From JAWXUK01 sp044432725 (GTDB lineage Bacteria > Bacillota > Clostridia > Oscillospirales > Oscillospiraceae), in NCBI GenBank assembly GCA_044432725.1, contig JAWXUL010000029.1, forward strand, positions 1 through 32,888: 32,888 bases of DNA, read 5' to 3'. Below, piece by piece: positions 16,702 through 24,821 of the stretch (position 1 is its first letter; every line of letters starts with the position of its first letter). The notes beneath the pieces were generated by a model, which was not told where the DNA came from, searched no databases, and saw only the letters and a list, made by a program, of their open reading frames with translations. The translations under genes were made by a program, and so were the position numbers.

Positions 16702-17562
16702 TTAAAACAATAATGCCAATGTGCCAACAATAATAAAAATAAAACCCAAACATCCTTTTTTGCTTAGCTTTTCATGGAAGATAAAATAGGAAAAGCCAAT
16801 GGTCACCACCATACTTAATTTATCAATGGGAACCACCACAGAAGCAGGACCCAGTTGCAAGGCAGAATAATAACACAGCCAAGAAAGACCAGTGGCGATT
16901 CCTGATAAAATAAGAAATAACCAGCTTTGTTTATCAATTTCCTTGATTGTTTTTTGCTTTTTTGTCATGAAAACCATCATCCAAGCCATCACCAAGACCA
17001 CAATGGTACGGATTGCCGTGCCTAATGTGGCATTCACACCTTCCATCCCGACTTTCCCTAAAATGGAAGTACAACTGGCGAAGATAGCAGATGCAAAAGC
17101 ATAAAAAAGCCAAGCATTGGAAGTTGTTTTGTCAGGAGATGTTTCTTTTTTTTCAATCATCCAATAGGTACCAAGGGAAATCAGAATCATGGCAAAGAGC
17201 TTCACAGCAGTGAGGGCTTCTTCCAGAAAAAGAATGGCGAGAACCATGGTCAAAACAGTACTGGATTTGTCAATGGGGGTGACTTTGTTGATATCTCCCA
17301 GTTGCAATGCTTTAAAGTAGCACAGCCAAGAACCTCCTGTGGCAAGTCCTGAAAGAATCAAAAAAAACATGGTTCTTCCATTTAGAGCATAAATTTCCCC
17401 ACTGACACCAGCAACAAAAACCATAATCCAAGAAAAAATCAAAATGACAACAGTGCGAATGGCTGTTGCCACGTTAGAATCTGTGTTTTTGATACCACAT
17501 TTCGCTAAAATAGAGGTGAGCCCTGCAAATAAAGCAGAAGCAAAGGCGAATATAATCCACAT
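16702..17562 (-). CDS. EamA/DMT-superfamily transporter
   Basis: 286 residues from ATG 17562 (AGAAGG 7-8 nt upstream); the longer frame to 17604 has no site. Two homologous EamA repeats of about 140 residues, each starting with a FA-FASALFA/ FAFASAIFASCTSIL helix and containing G-SWLCY-ALQLG followed by (V/T)PIDK-S-V(L/V)T. The near identity of motifs in both halves is typical of the ten-helix duplicated DMT proteins that export metabolites or drugs. Substrate unknown. Probably monocistronic. Confidence 0.9.
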   Translation of the reverse strand: MWIIFAFASALFAGLTSILAKCGIKNTDSNVATAIRTVVILIFSWIMVFVAGVSGEIYALNGRTMFFLILSGLATGGSWLCYFKALQLGDINKVTPIDKSSTVLTMVLAILFLEEALTAVKLFAMILISLGTYWMIEKKETSPDKTTSNAWLFYAFASAIFASCTSILGKVGMEGVNATLGTAIRTIVVLVMAWMMVFMTKKQKTIKEIDKQSWLFLILSGIATGLSWLCYYSALQLGPASVVVPIDKLSMVVTIGFSYFIFHEKLSKKGCLGFIFIIVGTLALLF

Positions 17563-17639
17563 AGTTGATACCTTCTTATCATGATTATAGTAAGAGAAGA
17601 ACAAGGGTTTCTAAAAGGTGTTGCCTTTGATATTTGTTC

Positions 17640-17684
17640 AAACTACTTAAAAGTTAGTTTAACATAGGGCTTTTCTATTGTCAA
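17640..17684 (-). promoter_or_regulatory. Sigma-A promoter of the EamA gene with an overlapping inverted repeat
   Basis: On the minus strand TTGACA (17684-17679), 17 nt, TAAACT (17661-17656). AAACTA-N9-TAGTTT (17640-17660) overlaps the -10 box and start site, a position suited to a repressor. Confidence 0.65.
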
Positions 17685-17795
17685 GAAAGGATTGTTTTGG
17701 AAAAATAGAGATAAAACACATCATATCAAGGGAAATGTTCTCGCAGTAAGGAGAAAACAGCGAAATTATTGCTTTTTTTTAGATAATTACAAGAC

Positions 17796-17824
17796 TTGAC
17801 AAAATAGTTAGCTAATGCTAAAAT
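17796..17824 (+). promoter_or_regulatory. Sigma-A promoter of the methyltransferase/MBL operon with internal operator
   Basis: TTGACA (17796-17801), 17 nt, TAAAAT (17819-17824). The spacer contains TAGTTAGC and the palindrome TTAG-N6-CTAA (17808-17821), which recurs at the next operon's promoter. A protein bound there would block RNA polymerase. Confidence 0.75.
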
Positions 17825-17863
17825 GATGATATTCTTTAGAAGGACTAGAAAGCGAGGATCACA

Positions 17864-18535
17864 ATGGACAAAACAAAAGTAGCCTATGAATCATCTCAAA
17901 ATATTTATGATGATATACTGACACAAAATAGTTTTTGGGGAAAGCTGTACATGAAATTATTTTGGAGTGGCGTGGACGATAATGAAATAGCAAAGAAAAT
18001 GTTAGAAAGAATCCCTGATGATTTTCAAGGGAATCTCTTAGATGTTCCTGTGGGAACAGCTGTTTTCACCGAAAAAAAGTGGAAACAATTAAACAGTGCC
18101 CACATTACTTGCCTAGACTATAGCGAGGATATGTTAGAGCAAGCAAAAAAGAAGATTGGAAGTTGTGAGAACATCACCTTGCTTCAAGGTGATGTGGGGG
18201 CTCTGCCCTTGGAAGAGAACAGTCAGGATATTGTTTTAAGTATGAATGGTTTTCACGCTTTTCCAGATAAAAATAAGGCATATGAAGAAATTTTTCGTGT
18301 GCTGAAGCCCTCTGGACAATTTATTTCTTGTTTTTACATCAAAGGAGAAAGTAAAATCACAGATTGGCTTGTTGCCTCTATTTTAAGTAAAAAAGGTTGG
18401 TTCACCCCACCTTTTCAAACATTTCAACAAGTTAAAGACTCCTTAGAGGGGAAATATCAGGATATTTCCATTGAAAAAGAAGGCTCTATGGTCTATTTTT
18501 CGGTGCAGAAGGGGATTTTCCATGAATCTAATTGA
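17864..18535 (+). CDS. Class I SAM-dependent methyltransferase
   Basis: 223 residues. Methyltransf_11-type Rossmann layout: motif I variant LLDVPVGTAVF (near residue 56; the usual D-x-G-x-G-x-G is reduced to D-V-P-V-G-T-A), acidic strand-2 end in ITCLDYSEDMLEQAKKK, motif QGDVGALPLEENSQDIVLSM (strand 4 region) and a post-motif IFRVLKPSGQFISCFY. The substrate cannot be read. It overlaps the start of the MBL-fold gene by 14 nt, so the two are coupled and probably act in one pathway. Confidence 0.85.
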   Translation: MDKTKVAYESSQNIYDDILTQNSFWGKLYMKLFWSGVDDNEIAKKMLERIPDDFQGNLLDVPVGTAVFTEKKWKQLNSAHITCLDYSEDMLEQAKKKIGSCENITLLQGDVGALPLEENSQDIVLSMNGFHAFPDKNKAYEEIFRVLKPSGQFISCFYIKGESKITDWLVASILSKKGWFTPPFQTFQQVKDSLEGKYQDISIEKEGSMVYFSVQKGIFHESN

Positions 18536-19328
18536 ATTTTTCGGAACAGTGATCAAACCAAAACAGACCAAGGGGAAGGGCTTATGGTCTCCTTTGGAAC
18601 ATCAAAAAATCTCTGATGGTTTGTACGCAATTCGAGATAAGGACGTGAATCTCTTCCTGTTGCAAAGCAAAGAAGGATATATTGCCATTGACAGTGGTTA
18701 TAAAAATAGCGAAAATGTGAAAAAAGGTTTGGAAGTGCTTGGTATTACTCCGACAGAAATCAAAGCTGTCTTTTTGACCCATTTGGACCTTGACCACGGG
18801 GGAGGGGTGGATTCCCGTTGCGAGAATATTTTTCCAGAAAGCACTGTGTATTTAGGTAAAACAGAGGAGAAATACCTCCATCGCCAGTTGTTTCGTAAAA
18901 AAATTCTTGGGATTGGACTTTCTTCTCCCATAAAACTACGGGAGGGGTATATCACAGTGGATGATCAGGAATCCACTACAGTTGACGGTGTTGAAATCAC
19001 GGCGATAGTAACCTCAGGGCATACCATGGGGCATATAAGCTATCTTGTAGATGGAAAATTTCTCTTTGTGGGGGATACGTTACTTCTGGGGGAAGATGGT
19101 GGATATGCTTTCATGGACTTTTGGAACATAGATTCGGCAGAGAATATCCGTTCTTTGGACAAAATATACCCTTTGGCAGAGGAAAAAGGGGTGGAGATGA
19201 TCATCACTTCTCATTCAGGGGTCAGTCAAGACATAGAATTCGCCTTTCGTCACAGAAATACAATGCCAAATTGGAAAAAGAAAGGCTTTGTCTTTCGGAA
19301 AAATGCACCAGAAAATCCATATATTTAA
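18522..19328 (+). CDS. Metallo-beta-lactamase-fold hydrolase
   Basis: 268 residues from ATG 18522, with GAAGGGGA just upstream; the frame from 18471 is longer but lacks a site. Metal-binding motif THLDLDHGGG (His87, Asp89, Asp91, His92), in which Asp replaces the second His of the usual HxHxDH, followed by SGHTMGHISY and VGDTLLLG, which supply further ligands, and a late TSHSG. Family members hydrolyse lactones, thioesters, phosphodiesters or oxidised thiols. The variant motif is seen in several MBL subfamilies and is not necessarily inactivating. Coupled to the methyltransferase. Confidence 0.85.
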   Translation: MNLIEFFGTVIKPKQTKGKGLWSPLEHQKISDGLYAIRDKDVNLFLLQSKEGYIAIDSGYKNSENVKKGLEVLGITPTEIKAVFLTHLDLDHGGGVDSRCENIFPESTVYLGKTEEKYLHRQLFRKKILGIGLSSPIKLREGYITVDDQESTTVDGVEITAIVTSGHTMGHISYLVDGKFLFVGDTLLLGEDGGYAFMDFWNIDSAENIRSLDKIYPLAEEKGVEMIITSHSGVSQDIEFAFRHRNTMPNWKKKGFVFRKNAPENPYI

Positions 19329-19356
19329 AAAAACTGTGAGTGTTCACAGTTTTTTT
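19327..19356 (+). terminator. Intrinsic terminator after the MBL gene
   Basis: ACTGTGA-GTGT-TCACAGT flanked by A7 and T7, forming a 13-bp stem with a U-tract, directly overlapping the stop codon of the MBL gene. Confidence 0.85.
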
Positions 19357-19392
19357 TGCTTTTTTTGAAATATTAAATTTCAGAGATTTCCC

Positions 19393-19421
19393 TTGACAAG
19401 GAGAACGAAATGAGATAGAAT
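19393..19421 (+). promoter_or_regulatory. Sigma-A promoter of the heterodimeric ABC operon
   Basis: TTGACA (19393-19398), 17 nt, TAGAAT (19416-19421). The leader to ATG 19513 is about 85 nt and begins with the operator-like palindrome at 19428. Confidence 0.75.
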
Positions 19422-19427
19422 ACAGTG

Positions 19428-19447
19428 TAGTTAGCCTTTTCTAACTA
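19428..19447. promoter_or_regulatory. Operator-like inverted repeat at the ABC operon start site
   Basis: TAGTTAG-CCTTTT-CTAACTA, a perfect 7-bp inverted repeat placed around the expected transcription start. Its core TTAG-N6-CTAA and the octamer TAGTTAGC match the palindrome inside the methyltransferase promoter (17805-17821). The half-sites resemble those of DtxR/IdeR-type metal regulators. Confidence 0.6.
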
Positions 19448-19512
19448 ACGAAACCCAACTTTATCGTTAAAAATAGCCAAATAATAACAGTGTCAAAGTT
19501 TTAGGAGGATTT

Positions 19513-21300
19513 ATGGAAAAGAAAGAAAAACGTAAAGTTTTAGCAGAGCTCTTGGTCTATTACCCCAAAGGGAAGGGGCTGATGAACCTTTCCTTGCTTT
19601 TGTCGGGCATTTCGGCAATTGGATTGACATTGCCTGTCTTGTTCTTATGGCTTGCCATTGAGGAAGTGTTTCTGATGTATCCAAATGTAGTATTGACCCC
19701 TAGTTTGACTACCTATATCTATGCTTCGGTGGCTGTGGCAGTGGGGAGCATACTCATTTACTGTATTTCTTTATTATGCAGTCACAAAGTGGCTTTTGCC
19801 GTGGCAAAGGCAATGAAATATGAAACCATGTCCCATCTGATGAACCTACCTTTGGGGTATTTTCAAGATTCAGGCTCTGGTAAGCTGAGACGAACCATCA
19901 GTGACTCTGCCACCCGCACAGAAACTTACCTTGCCCACCAACTACCAGATATGGTGGGCGCCTTCCTGACGCCTCTTGTGATTTTGGGTCTTCTGTTCTT
20001 TTTTGATTGGAAACTTGGCTTACTTAGTCTCGTCCCTCTGGTTCTTTCTATGGTTGCCATGTCTGCCACCATGGGAAAAGGCTACAGCGAACGGATTGGA
20101 CAGTATCAAAACTCTTTGGAAGTGATGAACAACGAAGCGGTGGAGTATGTGCGAGGAATTTCTGTGGTAAAAACCTTTGGGCAAAGCATTTTCTCCTTCA
20201 AAAGATTTCATGGAACCATTGAACAATATCGTGAATTAGTGGTGGCTTATACCATGCACTGTCGTGTGCCTATGGTTTCATTTCAAACTTTACTCACCAC
20301 AGCTTCCTTGTTTATGGTGATGGGAAGCATATTCCTTTTCTCATTGGCTGAAAATCCCCAATCTTTCTTTTTAGATGTCTTATTTTTCATATTTGTCACC
20401 CCTTTATTTAGTAACATGATGATGAAAATGATGTGGGTTTCTCAAAATACACAACTTGCCAGTGATGCATTAGACCGAGTGAACGAGATTTTTCAACAAG
20501 AACCTCTTTCCTATCCAGAGAAAACAAGTAAACCAGAGCAGTATGATATTACCTTTGAAAATGTGAAGTTTTCTTATCCCAACAGCAAGAATTTTGCCGT
20601 AAACGATGTGAGTTTAGAGATCAAACAAGGGCAAACAGTAGCAATCGTAGGGGCTTCTGGGGGAGGAAAGTCTACACTTGCCACTCTGATCCCACGGTTT
20701 TGGGATACCACAGAAGGTTCTGTGAAAATTGGTGGGATTGATGTGAAAAATATCAGTGAAGATGATATTATGGCTGGGATTTCCTTTGTGTTCCAGAATA
20801 CCAATCTCTATAAATCCACCATTTTAGAAAATATCAGAGAAGGAAAACCCACAGCCACAGAAGAAGAAGTAAAAAAGGCAATCAAACTGGCTCGCTGCGA
20901 GGACATCATTGCCAAGCTACCCGATGGCGTCCACACAAAAATTGGTGCAAAAGGGATTCATCTTTCCGGTGGGGAAGCCCAAAGAATCGCCATTGCAAGA
21001 GCCATTTTAAAGGATGCGCCCATTGTTTTGTTAGACGAAGCCACAGCCTTCACAGACCCAGAAAATGAACATGAAATTCAACTTGCTTTGGCAGAACTTG
21101 CGAAAAACAAGACAGTTTTGATGATTGCTCATCGCCTTTCTTCTGTGGAAAATGTGGAACGAATCATTCTGATAGAGGAAGGGAAAATCCAAGAAGAAGG
21201 CTCTCACCAAGAACTTTTATCGAAAAAAGGAAAGTATTTTGCCATGTGGGAAGAATATCAACGTGCCTTTTTATGGAATGAAGAAGGAGAAATGCCATGA
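19513..21300 (+). CDS. ABC transporter half (YbtP/IrtA-like), first subunit of a heterodimer
   Basis: 595 residues; TTTAGGAGG precedes the ATG. Six-helix exporter-fold membrane domain (to about 320) and ATPase domain with Walker A GASGGGKST near 380, signature LSGGEAQR near 483, Walker B IVLLDEATAFTDPENE near 505 and IAHR. The D-loop AFTDPENE is characteristic of the YbtP/IrtA group of exporter-folded proteins, some of which import metal-siderophores. There is no siderophore-interacting domain at the N-terminus as in IrtA. Its stop overlaps the next start as ATGA. Confidence 0.9.
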   Translation: MEKKEKRKVLAELLVYYPKGKGLMNLSLLLSGISAIGLTLPVLFLWLAIEEVFLMYPNVVLTPSLTTYIYASVAVAVGSILIYCISLLCSHKVAFAVAKAMKYETMSHLMNLPLGYFQDSGSGKLRRTISDSATRTETYLAHQLPDMVGAFLTPLVILGLLFFFDWKLGLLSLVPLVLSMVAMSATMGKGYSERIGQYQNSLEVMNNEAVEYVRGISVVKTFGQSIFSFKRFHGTIEQYRELVVAYTMHCRVPMVSFQTLLTTASLFMVMGSIFLFSLAENPQSFFLDVLFFIFVTPLFSNMMMKMMWVSQNTQLASDALDRVNEIFQQEPLSYPEKTSKPEQYDITFENVKFSYPNSKNFAVNDVSLEIKQGQTVAIVGASGGGKSTLATLIPRFWDTTEGSVKIGGIDVKNISEDDIMAGISFVFQNTNLYKSTILENIREGKPTATEEEVKKAIKLARCEDIIAKLPDGVHTKIGAKGIHLSGGEAQRIAIARAILKDAPIVLLDEATAFTDPENEHEIQLALAELAKNKTVLMIAHRLSSVENVERIILIEEGKIQEEGSHQELLSKKGKYFAMWEEYQRAFLWNEEGEMP

Positions 21301-23042
21301 AAGAAAAACTGATCAAAAATTTTGCCCTAAGCGAAAAGGGTGCCGGCGATTTAATCAAAGCAGGTATTTGGACGGCTGTGAACAATATTTTTTTAATGTG
21401 CAGTTCTGTTCTTGTCTATCTTTTTCTCGATGATTGTCTGGATTCTGTTCTTGCCCAAGAAAAACCCACCTTTTCGCTAGGAATCTACCTTGCACTCTTT
21501 CTGTTTTTCGTCTTCACAGTGTATATTTCTTTTTACTTTGCTTATAATTCCAGTTATACATCTGCCTATGAAGAAAGTGCGGCAAAACGAATTACTTTGG
21601 CTGAAACCATGCGAAAATTACCCCTGTCCTTTTTTAGTAAAAAAGACTTAAGCGACTTGACTTCCACCATTATGAACGATGCCACAGAATTGGAGCATAG
21701 CTTTTCTCATTATATGCCCCCATTATTTGGCACTTGTGCTTCCACTGTTTTAATTGCTGTGGGACTGTTTACCATTCACTGGCAAATGGCGCTTGCCACT
21801 TTGTGGGTGGTGCCTGTGTCCTTATGCCTTTGCATTTATACTCGTAAATTTCAAAGAAGTTTTAGCGAGAAGTCTTTGTCCATTCGCCTTGCTTATGATG
21901 ATAAAATCACAGAATGCATCGAAAACGCCAAGGATATGAAGTCAAACAGACGGCAAGAAGCCCACAAAGCAATCCTCATGGAGCAGTTAGAGGAATTTGA
22001 AAAATCTTCCATGATTGGGGAACTTGGCATCGGACTGCCTGTGAATATTGCTTTGATGATATTGAAGCTTGGGATTGCTACGTCTGCACTGACTGGGGTG
22101 CAATTATTGACCCAAGGGAAATTGGATTTCTTCTTATTCCTTGTGTTCATGGTTCTGGTCACAAGAGTTTTTGACCCCATTGCTGGGGCTATGGTGAATA
22201 TCGCTGCCATGTTCCACTCTTTTCTCAGCATTGACCGTATGAAAGAGCTGGAACAAACAGAAATACAAACAGGAAAAGAAGAATTTTCTCCTGAAAATTA
22301 CGATATTGTCTTTGACCATGTGAATTTTTCCTATGAAGAGGGAGACGTTGTCCTAAATGATGTAAGCTTTGTGGCGAAACAAGGAGAAATCACAGCGCTG
22401 GTTGGCCCCTCTGGTGGAGGGAAATCTACGGCTTTGAAACTTGTTTCAAGATTTTGGGATATCAACAAAGGAGAAATCACCATTGGTGGACTAAACATGA
22501 ATGAAATTGATCCTGAAACCATTTTACAGCATATTTCTATTGTCTTTCAAGACGTGACTTTGTTCAATCAATCGGTTTTGGATAATATCCGTATCGGCAG
22601 AAAAGATGCCACAGACGAAGAAGTCATCGCTGCGGCAAAAGCAGCACAATGTCATGAATTTGTAGAAAAAATGCCCAATGGTTATGACTCTCTCATTGGA
22701 GAGAACGGTTTTTCCTTGTCTGGAGGGGAAAGGCAACGGATTTCCATTGCTCGAGCCTTGTTAAAAGATGCTCCAATTGTTTTATTGGACGAAGCCACTT
22801 CCTCCTTGGATATTCAAAGTGAAACAGCAGTACAAAGGGCAATCAAAACCCTGACCAAAGGCAAAACGGTCTTAGTTATTGCTCATCGCATGAGAACCAT
22901 TGCAGGAGCCAATCAAATCATTCACCTGAAAGAGGGGATCGTGTCAGAATCAGGCACCCATCAAAGTTTGCTGGCAAACAAGAGCGATTATGCCCATATG
23001 ATCGAGTTACAACACAAAAGTTTAGCATGGAAATTGGTTTAA
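21297..23042 (+). CDS. ABC transporter half (YbtQ/IrtB-like), second subunit of a heterodimer
   Basis: 581 residues, coupled to the preceding gene by an ATGA overlap. Six-helix membrane domain and ATPase domain with Walker A GPSGGGKST near 370, Q-loop VFQDVTLF, signature LSGGERQR near 475, Walker B IVLLDEATSSLD near 493 and IAHR. All catalytic residues are present in both halves, so both ATP sites should be active. As a pair they may move a metallophore, heme-like compound or peptide; the metal-regulator-like operator supports a metal-linked role but the substrate is inferred only. Ends the operon. Confidence 0.9.
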   Translation: MKEKLIKNFALSEKGAGDLIKAGIWTAVNNIFLMCSSVLVYLFLDDCLDSVLAQEKPTFSLGIYLALFLFFVFTVYISFYFAYNSSYTSAYEESAAKRITLAETMRKLPLSFFSKKDLSDLTSTIMNDATELEHSFSHYMPPLFGTCASTVLIAVGLFTIHWQMALATLWVVPVSLCLCIYTRKFQRSFSEKSLSIRLAYDDKITECIENAKDMKSNRRQEAHKAILMEQLEEFEKSSMIGELGIGLPVNIALMILKLGIATSALTGVQLLTQGKLDFFLFLVFMVLVTRVFDPIAGAMVNIAAMFHSFLSIDRMKELEQTEIQTGKEEFSPENYDIVFDHVNFSYEEGDVVLNDVSFVAKQGEITALVGPSGGGKSTALKLVSRFWDINKGEITIGGLNMNEIDPETILQHISIVFQDVTLFNQSVLDNIRIGRKDATDEEVIAAAKAAQCHEFVEKMPNGYDSLIGENGFSLSGGERQRISIARALLKDAPIVLLDEATSSLDIQSETAVQRAIKTLTKGKTVLVIAHRMRTIAGANQIIHLKEGIVSESGTHQSLLANKSDYAHMIELQHKSLAWKLV

Positions 23043-23106
23043 TCAAAAGGGGAAACCTGCATTTTTAGAGAATGATTCTATTGCTTAATTTATGTATATC
23101 AAAGTG

Positions 23107-23157
23107 AAAGACCACAAAGGATTTGAAGGAAGCCTTTCCTATCTTTTGTGGTCTTTT
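23107..23157 (+). terminator. Intrinsic terminator of the heterodimeric ABC operon
   Basis: AAAGACCACAAA (23107-23118) pairs with TTTGTGGTCTTT (23145-23156) around an inner GGA/TCC hairpin, followed by U4. Confidence 0.75.
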
Positions 23158-23245
23158 GCACAATAGGACAGCGAGGAATACTACACAGAGGCACATTTCC
23201 TTGAGTCAGTATGAGGTATTGTACGCTGTTGTCTTAAGTTTTGAA

Positions 23246-23361
23246 GAACTGGTTCTCACCTGTGAAAAGGAGTTTGTATCGTTTAAATACGCTTAAATAC
23301 ACTTTTTTACATAAAAAATTTCCACCCCAAGGGGTGGAAATAGTTCCATTTTGGTGCAACC
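23246..23361 (+). repeat. Hairpin-containing repeat, left copy (relative of the tract at 32664-32785)
   Basis: GAACTGGTTC (23246-23255) is followed 63 nt later by an 11-bp hairpin ATTTCCACCCC-AA-GGGGTGGAAAT (23318-23341), then AGTTCCATTTTGGTG-AACCC. The right-hand tract has the same order and spacing: GAACTGGTTC, ATTTCCACGC-CGAA-GCGTGGAAAT, AGTTCCTGTTTGTGTGACCC. Stem bases differ but remain paired, so the structure is kept. The rest of 23158-23564 holds no convincing gene. Confidence 0.6.
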
Positions 23362-23396
23362 CACGAAGCCAAATATGAACTTAACCATACTATCAA

Positions 23397-23495
23397 ATGG
23401 GTTTATTTATCGCACCTACTTCTGCCGTAGCTGATACCTCTAATGTGATGTCAGCTTGGGAGAAGATAAAACAAATCCTTATGAGCTTAGTATAG
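23397..23495 (+). CDS. Doubtful 32-aa ORF
   Basis: ATG to TAG frame encoding MGLFIAPTSAVADTSNVMSA and a helical tail ending KQILMSLV. The composition looks protein-like and amphipathic, but there is no ribosome site or own promoter. It may be a remnant of an older gene in this otherwise gene-free stretch. Confidence 0.2.
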   Translation: MGLFIAPTSAVADTSNVMSAWEKIKQILMSLV

Positions 23496-23510
23496 CATAG
23501 GCGATTGAGG

Positions 23511-23571
23511 ATTGCAAGAGCAAATCCCCTCTTCCAGAAATTTACTGGGAGTTATTTTAATCTCTTGCAAT
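23511..23571. promoter_or_regulatory. Widely spaced inverted repeat reaching the -35 box of the HEPN-like gene
   Basis: ATTGCAAGAG (23511-23520) and its exact complement CTCTTGCAAT (23562-23571) are 41 nt apart; the second arm contains the -35 hexamer TTGCAA. Possible two-site operator or a diverged insertion end. Confidence 0.4.
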
Positions 23572-23593
23572 AGAAAATAAAGTGTGGTATAAT
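23565..23593 (+). promoter_or_regulatory. Sigma-A promoter of the HEPN-like gene
   Basis: TTGCAA (23565-23570), 17 nt, TATAAT (23588-23593), with the start codon at 23615 after AAAGGGGTG. Confidence 0.75.
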
Positions 23594-23614
23594 ATAAAAA
23601 AGGGGTGATAGCTA

Positions 23615-24568
23615 ATGTTAGGTTTTAGTGATAAAGTGTTACTAGACAATGCTTATGAATCTTGGACACAAGCCATCAAATATGCAAATCTTATTTATGA
23701 TGGGTTGGCAACTTTTGGGAATAAAAAGTTATTTGTTTCTTCGTTGCATAACGCAGTGGAGTTATTTCTAAAGCAAATAATGATTGACGAAAACGATTAC
23801 AGAGTAGGTAGACCAAAAAATTCAAGTTCGTCGGGGGATTTAGCAAGAGGCTACTACAATTGTACAAATATCAATTCTTTTTTTCTAAACGAAGAAAACT
23901 CAAAGAATTTTATCAGCGAAGACTTCAAAAAAATCGTAGATTACAGTAAAAATCTTTTGAGTGAATACTATACTTTGTATCCTAATAATCAAAAGTTACA
24001 TGGAGAAGACGGTAGTTTAACTCTACTTAATAAACTTAGAAATTCAGAAACACATTTTTGTATTCATGTCAATCAGTTTCTCTCTGATAGCGAGTTTGTT
24101 TGTTTGTACAATTTTATGTTAGATTTTTCAACTGTTCTTGACATTTATGGATTAAAAGAAAATGACAGCCATACCCACTGTGGGAGTCTATATCTACCTT
24201 CAATTAACAATTTAAAACATCAATCACAATTAGATGCAAGCACATTTTCGTATAAAAAGCAGCTAATCGACTCAGAGGTTTGTCAGAAATTATTTAAAAT
24301 GCTAAATGGTGTATCTCTTTTTGACTACCATCTTCAAGGGGAAAGTTCCTACTACTTCGTTGAAAATATTTTAAAAATATGCGATGTGAAAGTTAAAGAT
24401 GGTAGTTATTCATTACCTCTCGACAACTTGTATACCTATGTCAAACTGATGCTCTATTATAAGATACTTGAACAAAATGATAAGTATGAGGTTGAAATGG
24501 TGGAAATAGATGGTATCATGCAGGAATGCCCTGAAATTGTAGATTCAACCATAGTATTTAATATGTGA
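23615..24568 (+). CDS. Uncharacterised protein with a HEPN-like N-terminal region
   Basis: 317 residues, AT-richer than the chromosome to its left. The N-terminal half is helical with the HEPN pattern: a helix containing AYESWTQAIKYANLIYDG, then FVSSLHNAVELFLKQIM (the 'substrate-helper' type second helix), and later LRNSETHF, in which Arg142 and His147 form the R-x4-H RNase motif. The C-terminal half (170-317) has short beta-rich segments and is not recognised. HEPN RNases serve in toxin-antitoxin, abortive-infection and other defence systems. It stands alone with its own promoter and terminator at the edge of the island, with no adjacent MNT-type nucleotidyltransferase antitoxin. Assignment rests on pattern only. 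Confidence 0.5.
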   Translation: MLGFSDKVLLDNAYESWTQAIKYANLIYDGLATFGNKKLFVSSLHNAVELFLKQIMIDENDYRVGRPKNSSSSGDLARGYYNCTNINSFFLNEENSKNFISEDFKKIVDYSKNLLSEYYTLYPNNQKLHGEDGSLTLLNKLRNSETHFCIHVNQFLSDSEFVCLYNFMLDFSTVLDIYGLKENDSHTHCGSLYLPSINNLKHQSQLDASTFSYKKQLIDSEVCQKLFKMLNGVSLFDYHLQGESSYYFVENILKICDVKVKDGSYSLPLDNLYTYVKLMLYYKILEQNDKYEVEMVEIDGIMQECPEIVDSTIVFNM

Positions 24569-24608
24569 CACAACCCCCCATCAATTTTAACCTGATGGGG
24601 GTTTGTGT
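24568..24608 (+). terminator. Hairpin terminator after the HEPN-like gene
   Basis: Arms 24568-24583 and 24593-24608 pair over 16 positions with one mismatch (core CCCCCATCA / TGATGGGGG) around a 9-nt loop. The downstream run is not a pure U-tract, so efficiency is uncertain. Confidence 0.65.
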
Positions 24609-24632
24609 GTATTAATTTTCTCTCCCCTCCTT

Positions 24633-24752
24633 TCACACCTGAAACTCCCTCTGAACTTCCTCATTCTGGAAATACTTCTTAATCTCAGGGAGCAATTTCC
24701 GTGCGAATTCTTCCAGCTCCTTATCTGTAAATCCTGTCTCCGTTTCTACCAT
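24633..24752 (-). CDS. Small 39-aa acidic helical protein downstream of the relaxase
   Basis: ATG at 24752 follows TGGAGGTAATTT, a good ribosome site. The product (MVETETGFTDKELEEFARKL, then LPEIKKYFQNEEVQREFQV) is a single amphipathic helix type peptide. Very similar small ORFs are, from my recollection, common next to mobilization genes in gut Clostridia elements, but I cannot name a function. It is too short for most ORF callers. Confidence 0.55.
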   Translation of the reverse strand: MVETETGFTDKELEEFARKLLPEIKKYFQNEEVQREFQV

Positions 24753-24821
24753 AAATTACCTCCATAATCTGATTTATTCCCATATCAAGGGTATCACGAT
24801 TCGTTAGACCATTGCTTATTT

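Noticed and set aside
16680..16706. A terminator at the EamA stop codon (TTTAAGGGA / TTTCCTTAAA)
   Set aside because: The 9-bp stem overlaps the stop codon and is not followed by a U-run on the minus strand.
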